Assembly: GCF_036370855.1 (NCBI RefSeq)
Contig: NC_088112.1
Coordinates: 15,678,469-15,742,468, forward strand
Length of the DNA: 64,000 nt
Direction: 5' to 3'
Origin: Dromaius novaehollandiae
Taxonomy: Eukaryota > Chordata > Aves > Casuariiformes > Dromaiidae
How positions within the stretch are numbered: the stretch's first letter is position 1; every line of letters starts with the position of its first letter. The notes beneath the pieces were generated by a model, which ran no database searches, was not told where the DNA came from, and was given only the letters and a program-made list of their open reading frames with translations. The position numbers and the translations under genes are program-made. This document shows positions 1 to 11,900 of the stretch, in pieces.

Positions 1-1723
1 CTGCTCCTGCACCTGGCAAATTCATTTGCTGTCGGGGAAAGGCAGCTCCTCCTAGCTGCAGCCCAGCTTCAACTGAGCAAACAGCGCAGTGTTTTGTTAC
101 TCGAGCAACTTTTTCCTCATTTGTGTGTGTGTGGGGGGAGAGGAGGTGACAGGCTGCGTAGAAAACCACACCGGCTGAAGCACTCTGTTTAGGTGATTGT
201 AGCAAAAGCTTCTTACCCTCAAAAGCTCCACGGACACAATGCCAAAGAGTGAGAAAGATCTGCCCTATCGTAATCCCAGCTCCTAAGAGTCTCCAGCACA
301 AATGCCCTTTCTTTTGGGGCTAAATTCCACCTACTAAAGCCTTCTAAAAGCTTCGTGCTGCTCATGTCTTCCTACTACTGTTTTCTGTTATAAATATCAC
401 AGCCTTGTAGTCTTTTCCCCATTTCACAGCATACAGCATTTGCAAACAGGCAAAAGACACTTAAAAAGTATGTTAAGGACAGTGACTAACTGAGAAGCGT
501 AGCTACCAGTGACACCTACAGCTAAGTCTGTCTAACACTTTCCATTACAAGGACTATGTTCAGCTGCTTACAAAAGCACTGCCAACCTTTAACTGCTTGT
601 GGGCTGAAGTTTTCCATGCAAGATGTCTCGGGTAGAATTATTTAAACATCAGCAAAAACACGTAATCATGTGCTAGAACAAAGTTAGGGAAAAATTTAAT
701 CTCTTAATTAGCAGAACAGCTCACTTTGGTTCTCAAGCACTAGAAAAACACAAAAGTATCCTGGCAGGTCAAATCAGAGGTACCTTGGCTTGGAGCACCC
801 AGAATGAGGGGGCAACAGTTTTGGACTTTGCATCTATGAAACGGCGACAATACCTACCTTACCTCCCAGGGAAACCGTGGAGGAAAACGCCCCTGAAGCG
901 TTCAGGGCTACGACAACGGCCGTCCTGGAGGCCCCATGGAAACGCACAATCCTGTACTCAGGACTGGGTTAATACAAACCACACGACTGCAGCAAGGTGG
1001 TAGTCACATACTGTACGAGGACGGGAGGACACGGCTCTGCGGCTCCACCCTGGGCACTAAGCAAGGCTGGGCTCATATGGAAAGTATGATCCGCGATCGT
1101 GTAACCAAATAACGTTTAGCAGCCAAGCTACGACTACACAGGACCTGGCATTTCCTAACTCCCCCATTTTTGACTTCGTAACTATGATGCTCTTTTAACG
1201 TAGTCTTTTACATGTCATTCACTGTGTCAGATTAGGTGGCTCTGAAAATAAGGGACAAGGGGGTGGTGAGGAGGGGACAAGGCGCAGAGCTTATCTCCTG
1301 CGAAGGGCCTGCCCAGGAAAAAGGGGGATTTTGGCGTGAGCTAGAAGCCACGAGAGGGAGGGGAACTCAAAACTAGCAAGCCAAGGTAGCAGGGGATCAG
1401 GGGACTGCAGTACAGCTAGCGCAGAAGGGAACCAGCGCCACACCAGACTTGCTGTGCCCCGTCTCTTCTCTCAACCAACACTAAACCCCATGGGCAAAGT
1501 TACAGAGAAAAGAGTAGCACAGGAGCAGCAGCACCAGGTTCGGCAGGCAGTTAGCAGTGGCAAAAGAACAAATAGCTCGTTACTGGCGAGGGAAGGCAGT
1601 AAAAAATCAACCACTCATTTACACGCGTGTTTATAAGTGGGATATTTGTGTTCACGGAGCGCAGTGGAAGGAACAGATGCAACAGAGATAGCAAGGCAAG
1701 GCAAACCTAGCCGTTGCAGGACA

Positions 1724-1741
1724 GTTGGCGTTTCAGCCAAC
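1724..1741. promoter_or_regulatory. NFI-like inverted repeat
   Basis: GTTGGC-GTTTCA-GCCAAC is a perfect 6-bp inverted repeat. It resembles the nuclear factor I palindrome TTGGC(N5)GCCAA but has a 6-base spacer. It sits about 300 bp from the intron 9 CpG island. Functional status is unknown. Confidence 0.3.
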
Positions 1742-2040
1742 GATAACTTCAGAAACCAGAGCACCTGCCTGAGGCAAATTTGTATTTTTAGGGAGCAAGT
1801 CCAGCTCCTGCCCTCTGTGCCCTCCATCCCCACTCCACTATCCCTCAGCGCATGACACAGGGTGACTTTTCAGGGAAAATGACAGCAACGGAGCTGGGTT
1901 ATTTCAGTCCACAGCAGCTCAGCTGACAGGAGATTTTACACCGCAAACAACAGAAAACCGTCCAACACTAAGATTTTGCATCATATGGTAGGAAAATCTG
2001 ATTTCAGTGCAGCAGCGTGGGGAAGGGGGGGGCAGAAAAA

Positions 2041-2290
2041 CATACATTCATCCGCACAGCTCTGCGCTGCCGAGCGCTTGTGACTCACACGCACCTGGCA
2101 GCCGCCCGGAGCCTGCCTCCCGGCACGCACACGGCCCTGCCGCTCGGAGAGGCAGCGCCGGGGCTGCTCTCGCGTCCGGACGGAAGCTGCACCGCGACAC
2201 TTCTGCATCACCACGGCTCTAACGTGCGTGGAGCGCCGTTCCCTAGCAGCACTGAAGGAAACCGGGCGTCACGCGCTTACTCGTATTTCA
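2041..2290. promoter_or_regulatory. CpG island inside ERGIC1 intron 9
   Basis: By hand count there are about 30 CpG dinucleotides in about 250 bp, with GC content near 60%, against a CpG-poor surrounding intron. The stretch includes an AP-1 consensus TGACTCA (2081-2087) and a CRE-like GGCGTCACGC (about 2264-2273). Such density normally survives only where DNA is unmethylated in the germline, so it may be an alternative promoter, an antisense or lncRNA promoter, or an enhancer. No obvious exon with good splice sites was identified next to it. Confidence 0.65.
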
Positions 2291-2587
2291 TCGAGTTTTA
2301 TACTGGGGATCATCTGTGCTTGGCCCTCAGAGGTTACAGCTTGACTCAGGCCTAACCATTGAAAGGAGAAAGGAAAAGGAGTCTGGAAGAGTAAGACAGC
2401 AGTGAGAGACCATGTAATGGGGGGCACACATGAGGGTTTTTAATAGGATATGATTATAGTGGCTGGGATGCAGGCTGAAGGGCCATGGAAAAAGAAACAG
2501 GGGATATGCAGGAGGATGCAAGGCTGCAAGAAAGATAACAAAGGCAAGAGTCACATACATGACTGCAGATCTCTGGGATGTCCTGGT

Positions 2588-2900
2588 GGTCAGATTTTAA
2601 GGATAGAGGGGACCACTACGACCTCCCGGTCTCAACTGCTGGCAATGAAAGCTGCAGAATTTCATTCCATGATGCCTGGCTGAGCTGCAGCACGTCTCAT
2701 AGAACAGCACTCTGTCCCGGCTTAGAAACTCCAGGGGACTGAATGTCTACCGCACCTGCTGGCAACAGGTCCCAGGGCTGGAATAATTCTCCCTTGAAGC
2801 ATTTTTTTTTTTTTAACATTATTTCTAGTTAATTCTTCTATTCTTTTCTTTGGACTTTGAATGCTTCAGCAGAACTTTGGCATCTTTTCTGCCTACTCTC
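2588..2900 (-). mobile_element. Old, truncated CR1-type LINE 3' fragment
   Basis: The plus strand reads like the reverse complement of the CR1 3' region familiar from turtle, crocodile and older bird elements. It starts with AGATTTTAAGGATAGAGGGG, followed by a diverged copy of the usual 'GACC..GACCTCC' block, then GAATTTCATTCCATGATGCC, and further on a TTATTTCTAGTT segment at about 2818-2830. A T-run at about 2803-2814 interrupts it. No reverse-transcriptase reading frame remains. Identification is from memory of the consensus, with many mismatches. Confidence 0.6.
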
Positions 2901-5851
2901 CCTTTGCAACCCCTAGACTGACCTCAGGATAAAACCCTTTCTTTCAGTTTGGCCACTTAAAGGAAAGCATAACTTTTCGGTGGTGAAACTTTCCCCCATG
3001 CTCCATAACCCCAACCACGAGGCCGTGAATGGCCTGTCTTTACTGGGGGATGTCTTGATTCCAAGCAGTACGGGTTAACAGACAAGAACTACCGTGTTTA
3101 ACACCGTGCCAAGTCTCTGTGGCTAGCCCCAGGATCCATGGCAAATTCACAGTGTGGTGACAGTGGCAGCACTGACCTACAGCAACACAAAATCTTATTC
3201 AGGACCGTATTTTTTGAAGTGTGACATGTAAAATAAAATCTATCCTAAACCAGTGCCTTTTGTCCTGCGCAGGAAGCATCTCTAGTGTGGTACAGAAAGT
3301 GAGGATAATTTTTCATAAAAACCCCAAGGAGCAGGCATGAGTTTCAGCGCTGCAACACACAGCGCAGCGGTTCAGGTGGCAGTGGAAGACCATGCGACAG
3401 CGCTACGCCTGCCACCCTTGGCGGCGCTGAAATTTTGGAGGGCAAACTCAGCACTAACAAAGAGCATCAGATAATCTTTCCAGCAGCAGAATGAGATTCC
3501 TTTGGCTCTCTGCTGAGCAGCCAATACTGCTCTCCCACCCGACGTCTCCACGTGGGATCGTCCCTCCTCAGGGTACCCTTCCGTGCTATTCTTCGACAGG
3601 GACACTGCTTCCCCTGACAGACAGCCCCACTCAGCCCCACACTGGGTTACTTCTCTAGCCCTGCTCACGTCTTTCAAACCCACACCCGCAGGATCTTCCT
3701 CCTACCCCTCGCAAGCCTCTGCGGACACATACAAATACCACAACACTTTACTGACAGCCACATGGCACCCTGGTTAACAAGCTGCTCGATAAAAGGAGTG
3801 GCAGGTGGTCTCCCCCGACTTGTGGTTTTTAAATTAAGCAGCTGCTGTTCAGAAAAGCTGCTGCATTTCCGAGGCCTGCCCCGATCACAGCGACTGCAGC
3901 TGCCCCACACAGATAATCTCTGGCTAGAGCAGAAAGCCGCAGGCTCAGCACAGCAGCGATGATCACTCACTGGTCTCCAGAGCAACAGTGATGCAAAAGG
4001 CCAAGCTGGAGATACAGGAGGGGGCTAGAGCAGTGGAAAGGACAACAGAGCAGATCATGTCATCAAAACAGGGCAAGAAAACCTAGGGCATAAGGTGTTT
4101 TAATCCTCAGCAGCCCTGCTCCCCTCCAACCTTTTCAATGCTACCTTGAAAGCTGTAAAGATTAAACTGTAGCACATGCACAGCCAAGGCTGCCCTATTG
4201 TAAAATATCCCCAGCCTAAATAAATGCAACATGGGCAGGTCACCTGCATCAGGGCCAGAGGGTCCACACTGACAACGACAGGACAGTATCTACAAGAGGG
4301 ACCTGCCTCTATGTCAGTCATAACTGGAAAAGGTCTGACAAACCCATGTTTGACATACTGCGTAACAACTACCACAGATATCTTTGTCATCCGCACATCT
4401 CCATAGGAAGACTGTTAAATTGAAATGGCCCCAAGTGAGCTGCTTGAGCACACAGCCATTTATAAGATCAAAGAAAACAGACAAAAATCAATTCTAAAAC
4501 TCGTCTTCAGCCATCTAACAGCCAGTGTGCACCTGACTACCCTTATAGACAGGACTGGGCAAAGCTGCGATCTCAAATCTGAAAGGTCATTGTGGTAACA
4601 CGGGAGGAAAGCCTCTCCTGTGGACTCCTTATGCAAACTCTGAAGCACAGTATCACATTCGAGAAAGATGCTATTTATACCATCTTTACACGGCTGTTTA
4701 TACCCCTACGATGGCGTATCAGTAAATGAATGTTAGCAACAGACATGAAAAAGCAATAATGCCAGCTATCAGTGATTTCTAAACACTCTTTCCCATTAAA
4801 AACATCTCTACATCCCCACCCCCAACAAGAAGCTTCAGAAATCTATGAGGCTGTATTCTTAGGGAAAGAAGTACAGGCAGCCTGATAGGCCAAATCAAAA
4901 AATGCTGCTGTTTGACCATTTTTAGGATCATGTTTTGAAACTGAAGAGATAGGCTAAGAAGAGAAGAGCTTAAACCACAACATTCAGATTTTGCTTTAAA
5001 CCCCTTTGTCTTGGTATCTGTGTCTCCCAGAGATCCTATACATCTCCAAAGTTAAGTGAAAGGAACTTGATGTTCATCATAAGCTGCAAAATTAAAATCC
5101 TTAAGTGCAGCATAGCCACACTGTTTATGTGACTTCCAATTAAAATATTCAAACAGTTTAAAAATCAAAATCCAAGGTCTTCATTCCAGCCAATCTATCA
5201 ACTACTCCACATGCTACCATGCCTCAGTGGCACAACAGACTAGACTGCAACTTAAACTTTAAGCCAACTCCCTCGACACACATTTTTTAAAGTTCTGGAA
5301 GGTCTTGAAATAGCTCTCTGCCTTACTAGCAGTTTGGGCTTGATAGATCAAAACACAGCTGGTCAGAAAAACACCTATGGAATTTGATAATGCAGCCCTT
5401 CTCCTCTTCTGTACAGGAGTAGACACTCAGAACTGGCAAAACCACATTAAACCAAACAGCCATATTGAGTTAAATAACTGCCCTGCAAGTGAAATCTCAT
5501 CAGTAGAGAGAGAGTCTATTGCAGCCTGTTTTATTACATACCACATCAGTTGTACTTCCAAGCTTCCAACATGCGGCAATAGTGCCCACCATGCATGGAC
5601 AGATTTTTGCATTTCTAGAATAGGATGCTTTCCTTTCTTCTAGTACCTAACTGATAAATTAAACTGTCAGAGCACAGGACTTACCAGTAACCTCACTTAC
5701 ATTTCAGTACAAGTGAGGAGATGTACTGCTTTACTTTCAATCCATGATCCCCATGCTCTGAAGCAGAAACTTACTTCGGGGCAAGAAGGGTCCAGAAGAG
5801 AAATGAAAGGCAGGCAGGAGAAGGGAGAGTTAGAGGCTTCAAGTGACTCAC

Positions 5852-5974
5852 CGATGTGATAAACCTGTACAAAGGCTGTCTCCTCTCTGTGTATTTCACT
5901 GTGATGGGGCTCAAATCGTAGCGGAACCAGATAGCTGGGATAATGCGGCCAGTGTGACTGTAGGCTACATACTC
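5852..5974 (-). CDS. ERGIC1: ERGIC1 exon 9 (residues 215-255)
   Basis: The 123-nt, 41-codon exon is phase 0 at both ends, with acceptor TCTTTTCTAG and donor GTGAGT. It reads EYVAYSHTGRIIPAIWFRYD, then LSPITVKYTERRQPLYRFITS. The AIWFRYDLSPI block is the best conserved C-terminal signature of the Erv41/Erv46 family and lies on the lumenal side just before the second membrane helix. The last residue is Ser where I recall Thr in human. The next exon (about 35 codons with the helix, the short cytosolic tail and the 3' UTR) is not in the remaining 5.8 kb. Confidence 0.96.
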
Positions 5975-8900
5975 CTAGAAAAGAGAGTGAGGGGAAAAAA
6001 AAGACAGAAGGTGTGAGCAATCTCATTCCAGACAGAACATCTGCGGTAACTCTGCTTCTATGACTCTGGTCCTTACTCCATGGTTCTATACACGAGACAG
6101 TGATTGTCATCAGACTGAAAGAAGCAAAGACCTAGTTCCTGTATGACTTTTTTTTTTCCCCCTATCCTTATCAAACAGGAATATAGGATCATCACAGTCT
6201 GATAATGATATAGCCTGGAACAGCGAGTGATGCTGCTTTCTCTCACCTTCATCCAAAGTTACAAGTGTAAATAGACAGACTGTCATTAATTTCTCCATCA
6301 TAGATCTGCTTTATTTGAATACAAGGACTTTCTAAGTGGCTGCAAGTGAAGCTTTTGTCCTGTCAGTATATGAATCATACACTGGGAAATTCATCAAAAC
6401 AAACAGAATTTAGTTTGCAGGAACCTGAGAATCTCTGTCCATGCACTTGGAATAGGAAGTAACATTTCCTGTGTGTGAGGCCCCCCTTCACACTGGGACC
6501 AGCAATGCGAATACTTTGCCCATCCAGTGTGAAAAATGTACAGACAAATTTAAACCAGGTTTAAAAATCATGCTGAAAGCTAGAAGGAGACTGCATACAG
6601 AAAAATATCGCAAAAGGTTATTCCAAGCTGGTTCAGGAGAGACATTTTTAAATGGTCTGCAATAATCTCCTTTAATCTATTTCCTTAACAGAGACAGTGC
6701 AATGCATCAGCCACAGAACAGCATCCCAATTAGAGATGCTGCACAATGCCAATATAAAACGCACGCTAATATCAACTTTAAAAGTCGTATCTTTCTCAGC
6801 TAATATTTTGTCTGTGCTCTCAATAGAAATGTATGTTAGGTTTCAAGGATCAAGACATTTATCTTGACAGATGGAAGAATAATCAAAGAAGAAAAGCAGG
6901 CAATCCAACAAGAGACACCAGCACTTGCATGGCGCACACTGCCTCTCTCCTCAGCTGCTCTTCCCCTCTTTTATCCCTATGACAGGTCTGCCAACTCACA
7001 TGATCTCTTCCATTTCAGTTCTCCTTCAGGTAGAGGCAAGGGTAACCTCATCTACTTTGGAAAGATGAAGAAAGGACAAGCAATAGGACAAACATGGGCA
7101 TTATACAACTCGGACAACTTTAATCTTCATGTGCTCAGAGGGAGACAGTGAAACAGCATCTATCTCCTTCATCTATTTCATATAAATCCCAATCTTTCCT
7201 CTTTTTAAGTTCTCCCCCACCCCCAGCTGGCAAAAGCAGCAGAATGGGGCTGCAATACCTAGCCAGAATGCTTTCAGGGCTCTCACCGCAGAAGTCCTGC
7301 AGTGTATCTGCAGACAGCGGCTATCTGGGGAAGGGAGGAAACAGAGGATCTAGGAGATAAAGGGGGAGAGGAGTCAGACAGTCCACACTTAAGAATCTCT
7401 TTGTCTCTTCACACTAGGCACTCTGCGCCAGACTATACCAATGGCTTCCGATTTCTGTTTCCCATTAATCAGTATTGGGGTTAAGGACTAAAGCTGAAAT
7501 ATGAAATTTTTATTTTTAATGAGAAGAAAATGCAGAGGCAGCACTGCTTCCCTGTGCTTCAGTTCTGATAGACCTGACCTCAATTTTTCCTTCCTCTTCC
7601 CTTTTCCCCACCAGCAGTTCTGCTCTAATGAGTCAGTCTTGGCTGAATGCCCCAATTTGCAACCATGTTCACAGAAGTGTCAAAAGCAGTAGCTCCTGCT
7701 GCCTATTTTCCAAATTACTTTCAGAACTTGTGTTGCAAGAGACTTATCAGAACAGCAGCTGTGACATTAAACAGAACAAATACATTGTAATCTGAATAGA
7801 GAGAGACATCCAAATCATTGGGACACACTGTACAAGTAAGCCCAAAATCACTGGACAGGAACACTAATCTGAGAACTACTCCATGAGAGCGCATGCTTCA
7901 TTCTCAGTTATGGCAAGCTAGCAGGTATTACATATTATAAACACAGCCTGGACTTTCAACTAGAAACTGAGTGGCAAATTATTTTAAATTGAAATAGGGG
8001 CTTTACTTTAAAAAGTAAGGTTTTTTTTTTTAAGTTCAATTACATTACTAAAATAAAAATATCTACACATTCAATGTGTATTAATTTAATAAAGTTACAA
8101 TAACCATCAAAATTTACTGTCATGAACTAGGCATTGTGAAATAGTCAACCAGTACGTATTTGATGCTGCAAGTTCAACAGCAGTCAAATGGCTTAGTATC
8201 TGAAACCAACACTTCTAAAATGCTAAAAACTTCAAAAAACAATATTTTTTTCTGCTAATTCAGAGACTATTATCTCCTTCATTTCTATTTATTTCGCTAG
8301 CTTAGTTTAGTACTGGCTAATTTCTCAGTTAAAAAAAAACATAGTGAGAATTGAGAAAAAAAGCCCCAGAAATTCTACCTGCTCTTCTGACACACATTTA
8401 AAACGGTGAAGCGAGATGGTGAGATTTACTTGTTCTAAAATCTTTGAGAACACAAAAATCACAAACCACCGTTCTCCCCAGTCAGCTCAATCAGCTTCCT
8501 TAATTTCACAAGCTAACTTCAGTGTGACATATTTTGATAACTTTTTTCTTCTTACACACTCATCACACCTAAGACTTTTAATAATGAAACCACGTGAGAG
8601 TGTTGTTTTGTACATTCAGCTGGATTCCGATCTCCATTCAAATGCACCTTGACACAAATCACAAGAGCTTCTGTAGCACCTGAAAATCTTCCGTACAATT
8701 TATAGAGACCTAGATCAGTTAAACTGACACACGAGAGGGTCAGGAGTAAAAATACCATTCTCTAGAAGAAAACCACCATAGGCTCTGAAAAGCCCTCACA
8801 ACCCCAACCCTAGTTAAGGCAGCACCAGGAGCAGCAGGAAGGGCTTCAGTTCCGCCTTCTCCCAGCAGAGGCTACTGCTTGCCTACAAACGCACACACAT

Positions 8901-11900
8901 GGCTGTGGAGTGCAGGAGCTAGAGGGAGGAGGAATGGTGACTGAAGATGCTCCATGCATGCACTGAGCTGCAATGAGGAGCTTCTGAGAACCATCTACTT
9001 GTTTACCTTGTTTGCTACAGTATATTGGTACGAGTATCGCTGCTTGCCGCTCATGTCTTCGTACACTGTAGGGACTATCTTCAATATGTAATCGTGAGAT
9101 GCAAGAGCTGTGGTCAGAAAAGAAAAGGAAAACATAAGTTACAATTTAGAGAAAGGAATAGCAGTCTATATGTTTCTGAGTAAATGTCCAAAATCAACTA
9201 AAAAAAGTAAGCTCACAGAAGAAGTACCTTCTCCTTCCTTAGCTCAGGCTCTCTGATGCAGTGACAATTTTGTATCCTATTTATATGGCATTTATACAAA
9301 ACTTTGCAAGGTACTTGGACACCACCAGAACCTGCCTATCATTTTAAGACTTTATAGTATCAGGACACAAGGAGATGAGTTAGGGTCATTTCAAATTTCC
9401 TAACTGCTTGCATCTATAAACGATTAGCCCCATCAATACTACAAAAAGCTGTCCTTTTTAAATCAAGCACTAGCTGACGTTAGAGCTGCAGCTCACTGCA
9501 CTGTTTTTGACAGAAAGAGCTGAAGCACCACAACCTGTGTAGTCCCATCTCCTCCATGCACTCTGCTTTGTTCCTTTCTCTTCTTTCTCCTTCTCTCACA
9601 GCTGCTTAACAATTACTTCTTTTTTTTTCCATTATTAGAATGGTTGGAGCATTTTTGTCCATTGAAACAGTTCTAAAACAGTTCTCTGCAGCACCTAATG
9701 ACATTTGACTCTTGAGGGGAAAAAAAAACCTATCTAGCATCAGGAACCACCATGAACATTCTATTCCAAGAAATGGACAAGATAGATATCCCTCAGGAAC
9801 CTGAAGATTTCAAAGAGAAACACTTAGCTGAATTGTAGCATGCACTCAAAGTTTCTTTTCGTGCAGCTGGTTGTGGAGAAGTGCAGGGAAAAAGTCTGTC
9901 CTTCCAGCCATGGGGTAGGAGCTAAGGTAAGAGATAATTTACAATGCGAGAACAAGGAAAAGCTCTCATGGTGGTGGCAGCAAAGGAAAGCTATAAGAGT
10001 AGGATGTAGATAAAAAACTCAGTAATTCTATACCAGACGGTCATAAAAGAGCTGGCGACAATGTCCATGTTGCAGAAAGGCTGCAAAGGATATTTCGGAC
10101 TAAGATTTCTCTTCAGTAGTGGAGAGAATGGAAACGTCAGTCAGCAATGTCTGGATCTCTTTGATTAATGGGGAAAATTAAAGACTTCTGGATACACCAG
10201 TGTTGCATTAATAGGACTGTTTTCCCTACTGCAGTGAGTGGCTAAATCCTGTAATCACCAAGAATACGTACGATTTGAGCTGAGTTTGTCTGCTCCCTCC
10301 AAGGCATTGAATGCTCCATGAACGTTCTGGACCTGGAAAGCATAAAAAGTACATGAACAAGCTATGCTCTGACTCCGTAATCTTGACCTTTGCTTCCCTA
10401 TTCTCTCCTGTAACAAAGGTTTCAGCCTGATTCAACCTTTCCAAAAACAAAGCCTCAACCCAGCAAAAGACGACTTGAAATACCTTTCAGTGACCATCAA
10501 CGCTGGGGTTGGTTCCAAGTGAAAAAGTTGATTTCACAATGTTTTACACAATGAAACTCAAAAACCACTCCAAAGCTAAAGGAGTTGAAAGATGCCAGTT
10601 AGGAAATACATCACAATGAAATTTCACAAGAGCTTTGCATAGTTAACTGTGAAAATTCATTATCAGGCTCAAAGGGAAATAAATGGGAGCCAGATTCAGA
10701 TTAAAACTCAAAGTCCTCCTGCAAAGGGAGGACTCATGGCAGAGCTGCTGGATTTCTACAACTTTATCTCATTATCCCATCCCTTACACCATGCACACTA
10801 CGCCCTTGAAGATGGAAAGGACACATGCCAACTCTGCCATTCATTCAGCTTTCCTTGCAGCTGGTCTTAGGCATGCAAGCGTCTGTTTGCCCAGATCAAC
10901 AGGATTCGATCCCATACCTTACACATACTATTTCCTTCTAGAGTCTAGCGTCCACCAACAGAATAATCAGTTTGTGAATCCTATAGACAGGGAAAACTCC
11001 ACAGCAACAGCGGCAAATTAGGGGTTGCATCATTCACATAACATACAGAAAGGACAAAAAACTCAACAACCTAGAAATTCCTGACCTTAAGCCAGACCAC
11101 AGGGAAGTAGCGTTCTGCTTGGGTGTGTTCTGACTTTCACCTCATTAACATGGTGCTGCACAAGTAGCTACTTTCCAGACCCTCTCAACAGCTGATAGCA
11201 TGTGGATGTATTTGTCTGATCCTAACAGCTGTTTACCCATTCAGAATGCCACAGAGCAGATGATGGTCTAGAGGAAAAAGCAGCTGAACCAGTTTCTCAC
11301 CTGAGAAAGGAAATCCTAGAGAGACAAAATCATCAGCAAGTTCTACTAGCAAGGTGCTGGTAACCAGCACAGAGCAAAAGCAACAGCTGAGCTTTCTGCA
11401 GTGCCTTTCACACTGCTGGCATCTCAAGGATTTTACAGAATAGCAAACCATGCCAGAACTATCCATGCAGACTGCACATATTCTTTACTCAGCTATCATA
11501 CACATACAGATGACGACAGTGGAAAAGCTAACAAAGAAAGAGAAGCCACTGGACTGGGCTATGGTATTATGCTCCATTCTGGATGCAGCTCAGAAGTAAG
11601 CCCCTCATCACATAGCTGGGCCAGAGATTTTAAGATCCACTCAAAATATGCTACTGCAAATACTTATGTGACTACTCAGCAAACAACTGATGCATCTATC
11701 CTGTGAGGTACTCTTGCTCTTTGCTCCCCAGCATCCACAACCACCTGGGCAAGTGCAACCTTTTTCACACTCTGCTTGTATGTAAAAATTGTCTGCTCCT
11801 TATCTCTCTACCCAACCAGGTTGCAAAGCAGTTGCAGGTTACGGAGCTTCCACACAGACAAAGCTACCAGACATCTCCACAACTGCCTGTTTCTATGTCA

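Larger units (their letters stand above)
1..5851 (-). other. ERGIC1 intron 9 (left end outside window)
   Basis: This is 5.85 kb of non-coding sequence. No match to the expected last exon was found on the minus strand. It contains a modest CpG cluster (about 840-1100), an NFI-like palindrome (1724-1741), a CpG island (about 2041-2290) and a CR1 relic (about 2588-2900), each listed separately. The rest (about 3000-5850) shows nothing recognisable. Scattered open frames of 60-137 codons have no family resemblance. Confidence 0.8.

Noticed and set aside
1..5851. Search for the last ERGIC1 exon (ICAIIGG...KMH) on the minus strand
   Set aside because: No stretch resembling the reverse complement of the expected C-terminal codons was found, so it is treated as outside the window.
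5697..6110. 137-codon minus-strand frame overlapping exon 9
   Set aside because: It reads exon 9 in a different frame. The ERGIC1 frame and splice sites explain the conserved sequence.
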